NCBI GenBank assembly: GCA_052389755.1
Contig: JBQTHP010000130.1
Coordinates: 1 to 18,065 of the forward strand
Source: JBQTHP01 sp052389755
GTDB lineage: Bacteria > Pseudomonadota > Gammaproteobacteria > Steroidobacterales > Steroidobacteraceae
Length of the DNA stretch: 18,065 bases
Direction of reading: 5' to 3'
The notes beneath the pieces were generated by a model. The model worked only from the letters and a program-made list of their open reading frames with translations. It had not been told where the DNA came from and did no database searches. Below are positions 1 to 8,249 of the stretch, in pieces. Each line of letters begins with the position of its first letter. Positions within the stretch are counted from its first letter, which is position 1. The position numbers and the translations under genes were made by a program.

Positions 1-1
1 G

Positions 2-421
2 CGCTACCGCCTCAAAACCCCCTACCGCGACGGCACTACCCACGTGCTCTTCGAGCCGCTCGACTTGCTCGCCCGACTCGCCGCCCTCGTGCCCCCGCCG
101 CGCGTGCACCTCGCTCGCTTCCATGGCCTCTTCGCTCCACACCACCGTCTGCGCGCGCGGATCACCCCCTCAGGCCGCAGCCGGCGCACCTCGACCCGCC
201 CGACGAAGCACTCCGCCATGCGCTGGATGCAGCGCCTGAAGCGCGCGTTCCGCATCGACATCGAGACCTGCGCGCGCTGCGGCGGACGACTGCGGGTCAT
301 CGCCAGCATCGAAGAGCCCGCCCTCATCCGCCACATCCTCGATCACCTCGAACCTCGCGACGGCAGCGGCGCCCCTCCCCCGCCCGCTCGGGCGCCGCCC
401 CCCGCGTGGCTGTCGCGCTGA
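2..421 (+). CDS. IS91-family (Y2/HUH) transposase, C-terminal part, cut by window edge
   Basis: The frame is open from base 2, so the 5' part, including the catalytic tyrosine region, lies outside the window. The visible 139 residues carry the conserved IS91-type block KTPYRDGTTHVLFEPLD, then LARLAALVP and PRVHLARFHGLFAP. About 60 residues further on comes the C-terminal signature RLKRAFRIDIETC followed by CARCGG and IASIEEP. The last 20 or so residues are Pro/Ala-rich. These elements transpose by rolling-circle, HUH-endonuclease chemistry. The C-terminus looks complete, so the element may be whole beyond the left edge. The first 118 bases recur at about 13834-13950 in the same orientation. 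Family assignment is confident; activity cannot be judged. Confidence 0.88.
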   Translation, partial: RYRLKTPYRDGTTHVLFEPLDLLARLAALVPPPRVHLARFHGLFAPHHRLRARITPSGRSRRTSTRPTKHSAMRWMQRLKRAFRIDIETCARCGGRLRVIASIEEPALIRHILDHLEPRDGSGAPPPPARAPPPAWLSR

Positions 422-748
422 ACATCGCACCGCACGGGCACAGGTCATTCCATTCCAAGATGAGGCCATGCCTCAGGCGCCGCGCTGCATTCACCAGAGC
501 CCAGCGCTCACTCCCGTCGCGACTCAAGCGCCCGTATGCGCACTTCCGATCGCTCGCCGCCTTCAAGCCGCGCCGACTCCGAGCTCATTTCACCACCGGC
601 CACCCCTCAACCCCCCTCAACCGCTGCGCAACTCTGTCAGCGACACGCGTTTGATGCCTATCCTTGTGATTGATGATGCCCACGGCAGCATGTCTGCATA
701 ACCGATACGCCTCATTGGCCCCCTTTCAAAACTGAAACCGAGGGGCAT
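422..748. other. Non-coding tail after the IS91 transposase, no gene seen
   Basis: This 327-base stretch lies between the transposase stop and the convergent end of the amidohydrolase gene at 749. Small open frames here have no recognisable motif. IS91-type elements normally carry a non-coding 3' end with the replication origin (oriIS) after the transposase, so part of this stretch is probably the element's right end. The boundary cannot be fixed by eye. Confidence 0.4.
718..746. terminator. Interrupted stem-loop between convergent transposase and amidohydrolase genes
   Basis: GCCCC (718-722) pairs with GGGGC (742-746), and TTTC (724-727) pairs with GAAA (734-737). An asymmetric bulge separates the two stem parts and the loop is 6 bases. 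No T-run follows on either side. It sits 3 bases beyond the stop codon of the minus-strand amidohydrolase. It could terminate that operon, or be the hairpin at the IS91 origin end; the sequence does not decide. Confidence 0.35.
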
Positions 749-3700
749 CTATCGCCCGAAGCTACTATCGTCGCTCGCGAACCACGGCGCCGGCAGCCGC
801 CGCTGCTGGGGCCAAAGCTCATCGAGCGTATCCGCGTCGTACAGACGTCCGTTCTTCATCACCTCGCCGAGGCTCAGTGTGTTCTCGATACGCTCGAGCG
901 GGTTCCGCTCGAGCACGAGAAGGTCCGCGTACTTTCCGGGTTCGAGGCTCCCGAACTCCGCCTCGCGGCCGATCGTGGCCGCTGAAGAAAGCGTAGCGAC
1001 GCGCAACAGCTCATGCGGCGTCATGCCGCCCGCAGCGTGCGCCTGTAGCTCCCAGTGAAAGCCGAGCCCCGGCATCTCGCCGTGCGTGCCGATGCCGACA
1101 AGTCCGCCCGCGCGATGCACCCGCGCCGCGCTCTCCGCCAGTCGCGGGAAGAGGTATTCGCGCGGATCGCGCCAGGGACGCTGCAGCGTCTTCACGTCCA
1201 CCACGAAGTGCGGTGCGAAGCGATTAAGCTTCGCGTCATCGTGCGGAGCGGTGCGCGCGATGAAGTAATCCTGAGCCGGCGGCCCGCCATTCGTGCCCTG
1301 CAGAGTCAACGTATAGCTCACACCGGTGCGTGCGAGGAGTTGCACGACGTCATCGCCGAGCGGCACGGCAGGCAGCGCATGCTCGCTGCCTGCGAAGCCA
1401 TCCATGATCTGACCGAGATCGAGCTTGAGAGCGAGCGCACCCTCGGTCGTCGGCATCAGCCCGAGCTCGCGCGCGGCCTGTGCGACCCACTGCCGCACGC
1501 GGCGGTTACCGGTGCGGTATTGCTTGAGGTTGTATGTGCGATAGTGCCGTCGGTAGCGCGAGAGCACGCTCAGCACCTCGGCCTTGGTGCGAAACTCGTT
1601 GAAGGAGAAGAGTGCCGGACCGGTCGAGTGGATGCGCGATCCGACCATGCGCCCGCTGTCGACGAGGTCCTCGTACGCGAGCATGTCGATGCTGAGAGGG
1701 GAAGGGTCGAGCGCCGTCGTCACGCCGTAGGCCAGGTTCGCACGCGCGCCCCAGCTTTCGACATCGAGCACGCCGCGGCGCACGTCCGCGAGATGATCGT
1801 GGACGTCGATGAAACCGGGCACGATGTAGCGTCCGCGCACGTCACGGATCGTGGCTCCTCGTGGGATCGTGACGGTACCGCGGGGTCCGATCCCGCGGAT
1901 GCGGTCGTCCACCACGAGCACGTCAGCGTCCTCGATCACCTCTTCACCGCGCATGGTGATGGCGGTGGCTCCGCGCAGCACAAGCGTGCTGCGAGGCGTG
2001 TCGCGGGGCACCTCGACTACGGCCTCGAAACTCTCGACGCGCGGGCCACCCCGGCTCCGTGCTTCGAGCACGCTCGCGAGCGGCAGGCGATGCAGCGTCG
2101 AGCCCACTGCCCAGGTAATCGACTTGCCGCCGTCGCTCCACTCGAAAAAGTCCGCGCCGACGTCCGTGATGCGCCTGTGTTCGACCTGCGGGCGCGCGAG
2201 ATCGACGACGCGCTCCTCTGAAGTGGGCATTGCGAGCAGGTGCAGCTGCTGCGCGATCAGCACGAGCGCCCAGCGCCCATCGGGATTCAGGCGCGCGTCA
2301 TCGACCGGCGCCGGCCCTTCCATGAAATACCAGCCGGGGCCGCGCGCGAGCAGCTCGCGTCGCCGGTCCGAGCCGTCGCGGGCCAGAGAATTGAGCCCGT
2401 CGGCAAACAGCAGATGCATGCGGTTGCCGCTGCGGCCGAAATGCGGCTTGCCACCCAGACGGTCTTTCACGAGCACACGCGATGAGCCGCCCTGGGCGGG
2501 CAGCTCGAGCAGCTCGCCCTGGCGCAGGTTGCCATACTCCATGTAACTGCCCATGCGCGTCGCGTTACTCGAGCGCACGACCAGGATCGCGCGTCCATCA
2601 GGCGAGTACACGGGATGCGTGTAGAACGCAGCGCTCGATGTGAGTCGGGCGGATTCGCTCGCGCCATCCACCGCGGCCGACCACACGTGGCCGGCCTCGC
2701 GCGCCGACCACGTCACGTACACGAGGCGACGTCCGTCGGGTGACCACGACGGATGGAATTCGGGTGCCGCGCCGCGCGTGAGCCGTCTCGGACGCGCGCC
2801 GCGCCGCAGCTCCATGACATACACCTGTCCCAGCGCCGAGAACGCGACACGCCGTCCGTCCGGCGAGACTTCCGGGCTTTGGATCAGCCGCGCGCGCACT
2901 GGGCCTGTCTCCTGGCGGATCGATACGCGCAGCTCCGGCCCCACGTCGAGCGACACGCGAGCACGAAACGGAATCGCGGTCTCCCGCCTGGACGCGATGT
3001 CGAGGCGCCGGAAGCGGCCGTCGACGGCGTAAATGAGCGCGTTGCCATCGCGGGTGAAGGTGTAGCGCGGCAGATGATCCTGCGTCGGGAACGCCATGAG
3101 CTGATGCTGCTGCCCTCGTGGCACGAGCACCCGATCCTCGAGCGTTTCGAGATCGAGCAGACGCAGGACCGTGCCCCCGTCACGATGAGCGCCGTAGACG
3201 AGATGCCGCCCGTTCGGCGAGATCGCAGGACGGAACGCGCTGCCGAAGATGAGATCCGGGCGCGGGCTGCGGGGGGCTGAGACGATCGTTTCGACGGTGC
3301 CGCTCGCGAGATCGCGACGCTCGATGATCCACTGCGGCAGGTGCTCGAAGTGAAGCTCACCGACGTGCACCGCATAATAAAGGTGTCGGCCGTCCGGCGA
3401 GGGCGCGACACCGAGCACGTGTCGCCAGCTCTCCTTCGGTGCATCAGGCCGCGTTCGCGTGGGCAGCACGATCTCGCTTGCGCCACTCCCGACGTCGAAC
3501 CGCCAGAGCTCGTACGCGTTGAGGTCGGCTCGATGATGCGTCACGTACAGCGCACGCCCGTCGATCGACCAGGCGGGCGAGATGAAAGTGTCATGATCGT
3601 CGCGGAAGCTGAGCTGGCGCGCCTCGGTGCCGTCGGGCCTCGCGATCCAGAGATTCTCCGCGCCGGAGCGATCGCTCAGGAAAGCGATCCACGCGCCATC

Positions 3701-3979
3701 GGGCGAGTAAGCAGGCTGGGTGTCGAACGCCAGTCCGCGGGTGATCGCGCGCGCCTCGCCACCTTCCGCGGGTAACACGTACAGATCTCCGAGCATGTCG
3801 AAGACGATCGTGCGCCCGTCGGGAGAGAGATCGAGCGAGAGCCACGTGCCCTGCTCGACTTCGTATTCGAGCTTTCGCGTGGGCTCGAGCGGCAGCCCAG
3901 GCTCCCGCGCATGCGCGACAGCTCCGAGACCTGCCGCGAGCATCGCAACGAGCGTGTGAAGGACTCGCACGCGGATCAA
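749..3979 (-). CDS. Exported TolB-propeller/amidohydrolase fusion enzyme (1076 aa)
   Basis: An N-terminal hydrophobic segment (residues 5-24, ending AHA) looks like a Sec signal peptide. Residues about 40-640 form a TolB/WD40-like propeller with repeated SPDG-type turns at about 52, 92, 194, 254 (SPNG), 372, 413, 459 and 566 (NPDG). Residues about 660-1050 are an amidohydrolase barrel: the HDH metal motif is H727/H729 in PGFIDVHDHL, K819 may be the bridging lysine, and H867 and H966 (GTHGEMPGLGFHWE) follow. The tail GSLEPGKYADLLVL is typical of the superfamily. This is a known architecture, probably a periplasmic hydrolase of cyclic amides or peptide-like substrates; the substrate is unknown. 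The outermost start is TTG, one base after the preceding stop. A GTG at 3970 would also leave an intact signal peptide and may be the true start. Last gene of the operon. Confidence 0.87.
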   Translation of the reverse strand: MIRVRVLHTLVAMLAAGLGAVAHAREPGLPLEPTRKLEYEVEQGTWLSLDLSPDGRTIVFDMLGDLYVLPAEGGEARAITRGLAFDTQPAYSPDGAWIAFLSDRSGAENLWIARPDGTEARQLSFRDDHDTFISPAWSIDGRALYVTHHRADLNAYELWRFDVGSGASEIVLPTRTRPDAPKESWRHVLGVAPSPDGRHLYYAVHVGELHFEHLPQWIIERRDLASGTVETIVSAPRSPRPDLIFGSAFRPAISPNGRHLVYGAHRDGGTVLRLLDLETLEDRVLVPRGQQHQLMAFPTQDHLPRYTFTRDGNALIYAVDGRFRRLDIASRRETAIPFRARVSLDVGPELRVSIRQETGPVRARLIQSPEVSPDGRRVAFSALGQVYVMELRRGARPRRLTRGAAPEFHPSWSPDGRRLVYVTWSAREAGHVWSAAVDGASESARLTSSAAFYTHPVYSPDGRAILVVRSSNATRMGSYMEYGNLRQGELLELPAQGGSSRVLVKDRLGGKPHFGRSGNRMHLLFADGLNSLARDGSDRRRELLARGPGWYFMEGPAPVDDARLNPDGRWALVLIAQQLHLLAMPTSEERVVDLARPQVEHRRITDVGADFFEWSDGGKSITWAVGSTLHRLPLASVLEARSRGGPRVESFEAVVEVPRDTPRSTLVLRGATAITMRGEEVIEDADVLVVDDRIRGIGPRGTVTIPRGATIRDVRGRYIVPGFIDVHDHLADVRRGVLDVESWGARANLAYGVTTALDPSPLSIDMLAYEDLVDSGRMVGSRIHSTGPALFSFNEFRTKAEVLSVLSRYRRHYRTYNLKQYRTGNRRVRQWVAQAARELGLMPTTEGALALKLDLGQIMDGFAGSEHALPAVPLGDDVVQLLARTGVSYTLTLQGTNGGPPAQDYFIARTAPHDDAKLNRFAPHFVVDVKTLQRPWRDPREYLFPRLAESAARVHRAGGLVGIGTHGEMPGLGFHWELQAHAAGGMTPHELLRVATLSSAATIGREAEFGSLEPGKYADLLVLERNPLERIENTLSLGEVMKNGRLYDADTLDELWPQQRRLPAPWFASDDSSFGR

Positions 3980-3980
3980 G

Positions 3981-4538
3981 TCAGGGCATCTCGCAGGTGA
4001 AGCTGGCGGCGCGATCGATGCCGCCCGCCCCGGTATATCGAGCCACTCGGGGATAAGGACAGTAGGGACGCGTGCGCAACTGTCCCTCGATGGCTCCTAC
4101 GCCGATCACCGTGCCGCGTGGCGTTTGCGCATCGGGCGCGATGCCGTCCTCCGCCCAGTTCTGGATCGCGGTCAACCAGGCCGCATCGTGCATGTCGCGC
4201 GTCCCGCCAACAGGCCCAGATGAGCAATGCGCCATGCCCGGAATCATGAACAACCGCGCGAACTCGGCGGTCTTGTCCGCGCCCATACGCTTGTTGATCG
4301 CGTCCCACATATCCACTGAGAGAAATGGCGATATCAGCGGATCCGACCAGCCGTGGTACATGATCAACTTGCCGCCGCGCGCCTGGAAACGGGAGAGATC
4401 GGGGTTCGTCGCGTCGTACATCGGGCCGAGGCGCTTCCGCCCGGCGTCGACGTCGCGCTCCCAGTCAATGGACAGTAAATCCCAGTCCGGGTCTGCATGC
4501 ACCAGCAGCCGCCAGCTGAGCGATCGCTGCTGCGTCAT
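3981..4538 (-). pseudogene. Tannase/feruloyl-esterase family remnant, C-terminal half only
   Basis: The 185 residues match the C-terminal part of the tannase/feruloyl esterase family, whose full proteins have roughly 500 residues. The conserved DPDWDL segment is at 16-21. The region KLIMYHGWSDPLISP carries the catalytic Asp (D66), and PGMAHCSSGP carries the catalytic His with its adjacent Cys (H104-C105). The family triad is Ser-Asp-His with a disulfide linking the Cys beside Ser to the Cys beside His (CS-D-HC motif). The serine half, its Cys and the signal peptide are absent, so the product cannot be a normal esterase. The ATG overlaps the upstream stop as ATGA, and the next gene begins one base after its stop, so translation is still likely. 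I read it as a truncated gene kept in frame inside the operon; a repurposed short protein is possible but unsupported. Confidence 0.75.
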
Positions 4539-5809
4539 TGTCGGGGTGGCGCCACGCCGAGTCCCGCAGTCGGCAGATAGCGATCGCGCAGCTCCGTCTG
4601 GCGCGTGGCGAGCGAGACTTCCCGGCCCATGATCAGCACCACGGCCGGGTGCGTGGAGGGCTCGAGCGGGTCGCCGTCCCAGATTACGAGATCCCCGTCC
4701 TGTCCCGGCGCAATACGCCCGTACCGCTGGTCGATTCCCCAGATGCTCGCCGGCGCCGTGATGATCGCTCTCAGCCCTTCGACATAGGGCAAGCCGTTGG
4801 CGACGGCCAGCCCTGCGCCCTCGCGGATCGACAGTCCCGCGTTGTAACTGAGATGCACGCCGGTCGAAACCGGGGCGAGTGCGATCGTGACACCCGCCTG
4901 ACGCAGCATCGCCGCGTTATCGAGCCGCGCGCCGATCGTCTCGAACGAGCTCGGGAGATTCGAGTACGGATCGAGGATCACCGGTATCTTCGCGTCGGCG
5001 AGTTCCCGCGCGACTCGCCAGGCTTGCGTGCCGCCGACGATGATGACGCGCACGCCGTAGTCGGCCGCGAGCCGGATCGCTTGCCGGATATCTGATTCGC
5101 GATGCGTCGCGATGGCGAGCGGAACCGCGGCGGCGAGCACCGGCTGCAGCGCCATGAACTCCGGCGTGCGTGTCGTGGCGCTCGGCGGTTCGCCGAGTCC
5201 CTTGCGTGCGGCATCGAGCGCATTACGCAGCAGCTTCCACTGCGCCGCTCGTGAACCGGTCGGCTCGGTGGCGGCACGTTGACCGATCGTGACGAAGACA
5301 CCCACCGCAGAGCGCTCGAGCGGATCACCGCTTTCCGCCAATCGCAGGAGTACGGCCGAGCCGGAAAAAGGAGGCACGCCGCTGCCGCCCGGAAAACTCA
5401 GGGCGCGGGTGAGGCCGTCGGCGCGCGCCTGGCGGATGAGTGCGGAGTGCGGGTTGATCGCATACTGCACGTCGAACGAAGCACCGAGTGCTGCGAAAGT
5501 GGTGCTCGAGTCGACGGTCTCCTTCGCCCCGGAGACTTCCAGCAGGCCGAGCTGCGTCGCCGCGTTCATGAGACCTGGCGTGACGCGGCGTCCATTCGCG
5601 TCGATGACGCGCGCGCCCGCGGGCGCCGGCGCGCCGGCCACCACCGATGTGATCTTGCCGTCGGTCACGACCACCGTTGCATTCCGAACAGGCGTCGCAG
5701 ACGTGAGAGTCCAGGCTTCGGCGTGCACGATCGCGATCGTCTCCGCAGTTGCTGCGAAGGATGCGAAGGCCGACACGACCGCCGACATCAGGGCGACGAT
5801 CGCTTTCAT
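4535..5809 (-). CDS. Exported amidohydrolase-like protein lacking the HxH metal motif (424 aa)
   Basis: Residues 1-22 look like a signal peptide (MKAIVALMSAVVSAFASFAATA). The rest has the amidohydrolase fold pattern of the imidazolonepropionase-like group: a small beta-domain (VVVTDGKITSVVAG), then PGLMNAATQLG at 78-88, and the C-terminal stretch ending GQDGDLVIWDGDP. In active relatives the first stretch reads PG-x-D-x-HxH. Here the positions expected for both histidines are A84 and Q86. The later Asp expected near the end of the barrel is also not evident (IALAPVSTGVH). It therefore probably does not bind metal in the usual way. Start and stop overlap the neighbours by ATGA, directly after a metal-competent paralogue, so the two may form a pair. 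Catalysis on its own is doubtful. Confidence 0.85.
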   Translation of the reverse strand: MKAIVALMSAVVSAFASFAATAETIAIVHAEAWTLTSATPVRNATVVVTDGKITSVVAGAPAPAGARVIDANGRRVTPGLMNAATQLGLLEVSGAKETVDSSTTFAALGASFDVQYAINPHSALIRQARADGLTRALSFPGGSGVPPFSGSAVLLRLAESGDPLERSAVGVFVTIGQRAATEPTGSRAAQWKLLRNALDAARKGLGEPPSATTRTPEFMALQPVLAAAVPLAIATHRESDIRQAIRLAADYGVRVIIVGGTQAWRVARELADAKIPVILDPYSNLPSSFETIGARLDNAAMLRQAGVTIALAPVSTGVHLSYNAGLSIREGAGLAVANGLPYVEGLRAIITAPASIWGIDQRYGRIAPGQDGDLVIWDGDPLEPSTHPAVVLIMGREVSLATRQTELRDRYLPTAGLGVAPPRQ

Positions 5810-7152
5810 GGCCCCTGCGCCTCAGGCCTTCCGAGTACGAAGTCCGACCCGGCAGCCGGTTGCGAGCTCGCGCGATCGTGGAGCAGCGCGCCGTCGATGA
5901 AAACCTGATCGGCGTTGCTGTAGACGGAGAACGGGTCGCCCGACCAGATCACGACATCCGCGTTGCGGCCCGGTGCGAGCGTGCCGATGCGCTCGTCGAG
6001 CCCAAGTGCCTTTGCGGGCGTGCTCGTGAGCCAGCGAACGATCCGCTCTGGCGGCAGCGCGAGCCCCGCGATGCGTCCCGCCGCCGCTGCTTTGGCGGCC
6101 TCCATGTTGAGACGCTGCCCGACGCTCGGTGAATCCGAATGCATCATCACGCATCCACCGGCCGCGTCGACGATCGCGGCATTGCTGCGGATGGCGTCGA
6201 TGATCTCCATCTTGAATCCCCACCAGTCGGACCAGAGCGCGACACACGTACCCGAGCGCTTCAGCGGATCCACGACCTTGTAGGCCTCGCTCGCGTGGTG
6301 GAAGGCGCGGATCCGAAACCCGAACTCTTCGCCGACCGCGAGCATCGTCGTCATGTCGCTCGCGCGATAGCAGTGCACGTGCACCGGTATCTCCCCTGCG
6401 AGGACGCCGACCAGCGTTTCGAGCTTGAGATCGCGCGCCGGCGGGGTCCGTGTCGCACGGCGCTCGTATGCCTTCCACGCCGTGCGGTATTCCTGCGCCT
6501 TCAGGAACGCGGCGCGCACGATCGCAAGCGCTCCCTGGCGACTCGTCGGGGCGCGATCCTTGCCGCTGAAGTAGCTCTTGCTGTTCTCGCCGCAGCTCAT
6601 CTTCAATCCCTGCGGCGCTCCCGGAAACTTCATCGCGCGCACGTCGAGCGCCGGCACCGGTTTCACCACCACGGTACGCCCGCCGAACACAGGCACGGAC
6701 CCGGGCACGATCTGCAGCGTCGTCACACCGGCACGCAGCGCTGCCGCGAACGCAGGATCGAGAGGATTCACGGCGTGCTCGACCCACGTATCCGCTGCGT
6801 TGGGATCGCTCAGCTCCGAGACGTCGGACGCATCGGCATCGAGCGAGGTCTGCGGAAGGGAATAGGTGCCATTGTGACTGTGCACGTCGATGATGCCCGG
6901 AGTGACCCACCGGCCGCGTGCGTCGATGACCGTAGCGCCTCTCGGGTCCAGACCGCGCCCGATGGCGCTGATCCTGCCGTCCCGGATCAGCACGTCGCCA
7001 CCTTCGATGCGCTGGCCGGCTCCGTCGAGAATAGTCGCGCCCGCGATCAGCGTATCTGCGCGTGGCGACGGTCGGTACGTGCTGGCATACGGATCGGCCG
7101 CCCACACGCGGCCGGCCAGAAGCAGCAGTGCAACGACCGCTGCACGACACAT
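5806..7152 (-). CDS. Exported metal-dependent amidohydrolase, imidazolonepropionase-like (448 aa)
   Basis: The ATG overlaps the esterase stop (TGATG) and is followed by a signal peptide, residues 1-18 (MCRAAVVALLLLAGRVWA), so I chose it over an open-frame extension to 7392 that reads through the esterase gene. Metal ligands appear complete: HSH (H91, H93) in PGIIDVHSHNGTY, H258/H260 in IPVHVHCYRASDM, H285/H286 in FHHASEAYK, and D340 in MMHSDSPSVGQRL. The sequence GTLAPGRNADVVIWSGDPF closes the barrel and beta-domain. This subfamily is usually annotated only as amidohydrolase; the substrate is unknown. It is the metal-competent partner of the following gene, which it overlaps by ATGA. A periplasmic location is inferred from the signal peptide. 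Confidence 0.9.
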   Translation of the reverse strand: MCRAAVVALLLLAGRVWAADPYASTYRPSPRADTLIAGATILDGAGQRIEGGDVLIRDGRISAIGRGLDPRGATVIDARGRWVTPGIIDVHSHNGTYSLPQTSLDADASDVSELSDPNAADTWVEHAVNPLDPAFAAALRAGVTTLQIVPGSVPVFGGRTVVVKPVPALDVRAMKFPGAPQGLKMSCGENSKSYFSGKDRAPTSRQGALAIVRAAFLKAQEYRTAWKAYERRATRTPPARDLKLETLVGVLAGEIPVHVHCYRASDMTTMLAVGEEFGFRIRAFHHASEAYKVVDPLKRSGTCVALWSDWWGFKMEIIDAIRSNAAIVDAAGGCVMMHSDSPSVGQRLNMEAAKAAAAGRIAGLALPPERIVRWLTSTPAKALGLDERIGTLAPGRNADVVIWSGDPFSVYSNADQVFIDGALLHDRASSQPAAGSDFVLGRPEAQGP

Positions 7153-8129
7153 CACGCGAGCCGCTCGTGCAGCCACGCCGCACCGTCTTCGAGCGCCCGG
7201 GACGCGAGATCCGAAACGGAGACCGCCTCGAGAAAGCTGTGTGTGGCGCCCGCGTAGACTTGCTGATGCACAGGCACGCCGGCTTCGCGCAGTCGATCGG
7301 CCATGCGCAGACTTTGTTCGGTCAGGATGTCGCACTCGGGAATGGTGAGGAACGCGGGCGGCAGATGCTCCAGGCGCGCGAGCAGCGGGCAAGCGAGCGG
7401 ATCGCGCAGATCCGCGTCCGAGCGCAAGTAGTTGCTCCAGTACTGCTTCATCTCGGCGCTGCTCAACGGGAAGCCGTCGCCGCCGAACCGGCGCACCGCC
7501 TCCTCGGACGAGCTCGAATCGAACGCGCCGTAATTGAGCAGCATGCCTTTCAAGCGCTCCGGCTCACCCGCAACGCGAAGCGCAAGGCATGTGGCGACCG
7601 AGAGGTTCGCGCCGGCTGAATCACCACCGATCGCCAGCCGGTCCGGATCTACGCCCAGCTCGCGGGCGTGCGCGCCGAGCCAGCTCATGAGCGCCACGAT
7701 CTGGCCGAGCGCTTGTGGAAATTTCGCCTCGGGGGAAAGCGGATAGTCGACCCCGATCACACTCGCTCCGGAACGGGCGGCGTATTCGCGCATGACACGA
7801 TCATGGGTGTCGAGGCTGAAGAGTGTCCAGCCGCCGCCATGCAGGTAAATGAGTCCGGCCTTGATGCCTTCCGCGCCCGGATCGTAGACGCGTATGCGGA
7901 TCTCGCCCTGTCCCGTGGGTATGCGGCGCTCGAGCGTATGACGCATCTGTGGCCCACCCTGGCGCCACGGGGCCCGCACGGCCTCCGCAATCCGGCGTGC
8001 TTGCGCTGGCGCAAGGCGATCGAGCGGAGGATGCGCTGCGAAGGCCGCGCCGATCGCCGTGACGAATCGGCGAATCTGAGGATCCAGCGGGTCCACAGGG
8101 ATCCCCCGATTGCCGTCACTCTCCGCCAT
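7152..8129 (-). CDS. Alpha/beta hydrolase-fold esterase, HSL (hormone-sensitive lipase) family
   Basis: This 325-residue cytosolic esterase belongs to the alpha/beta hydrolase fold-3 group. It has the oxyanion motif HGGG (97-100), the nucleophile elbow GDSAG with S171, the acid D267 in PECDILTEQS, and the base H297 in AGATHSF. Members hydrolyse short-chain acyl or aryl esters; the natural substrate here is unknown. An open frame extends upstream to a GTG at 8147, but the ATG at 8129 has an AGGAGG ribosome-binding site 4 bases upstream and is the better start. No signal peptide is seen, unlike the downstream genes. It is the first gene of the minus-strand operon and overlaps the next start as TGATG. 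It is divergent from the AraC-type regulator. Confidence 0.93.
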   Translation of the reverse strand: MAESDGNRGIPVDPLDPQIRRFVTAIGAAFAAHPPLDRLAPAQARRIAEAVRAPWRQGGPQMRHTLERRIPTGQGEIRIRVYDPGAEGIKAGLIYLHGGGWTLFSLDTHDRVMREYAARSGASVIGVDYPLSPEAKFPQALGQIVALMSWLGAHARELGVDPDRLAIGGDSAGANLSVATCLALRVAGEPERLKGMLLNYGAFDSSSSEEAVRRFGGDGFPLSSAEMKQYWSNYLRSDADLRDPLACPLLARLEHLPPAFLTIPECDILTEQSLRMADRLREAGVPVHQQVYAGATHSFLEAVSVSDLASRALEDGAAWLHERLA

Positions 8130-8133
8130 GCGG

Positions 8134-8139
8134 CCTCCT
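8134..8139 (-). promoter_or_regulatory. Ribosome-binding site AGGAGG of the esterase gene
   Basis: A full consensus AGGAGG lies 4 bases before the ATG at 8129. It fixes that start rather than the upstream GTG at 8147, which would place the Shine-Dalgarno inside the coding region. Confidence 0.75.
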
Positions 8140-8180
8140 GAACGCACGAACTTGAAGTGCGCGCGCCGCTACGCTATTGC

Positions 8181-8202
8181 TAGACGCGGGTAGACGCCGT
8201 CT
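8181..8202. promoter_or_regulatory. Candidate operator between AraC-type regulator and esterase operon
   Basis: TAGACGC occurs at 8181-8187 and again at 8191-8197. The 10-bp spacing is one helical turn, as is common for AraC-family half-sites. The second copy merges into an 11-base inverted repeat AGACGCCGTCT at 8192-8202. It lies centrally in the 120-bp divergent gap. No clear -35/-10 pair was found here. The assignment is inferred from position and spacing only. Confidence 0.4.
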
Positions 8203-8249
8203 GCGAAGGACCAGTAATCGTTTCGTCCGGGCCACATCCACAACAAGCC

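Noticed and set aside
1055..2221. Long plus-strand open frame (388 codons) antisense to the TolB/amidohydrolase gene
   Set aside because: It lies wholly opposite a well-supported gene, is His/Arg/Ala-rich without domain motifs, and is the usual shadow of GC-rich codon bias.
6139..7257. Plus-strand open frame (372 codons) opposite the amidohydrolase
   Set aside because: A shadow frame with no motifs, opposite a gene with clear metal ligands and a signal peptide.
5806..7392. Extended start (528 aa) for the amidohydrolase
   Set aside because: The first 80 codons overlap the esterase coding sequence in another frame, and the signal peptide begins at the ATG at 7152.
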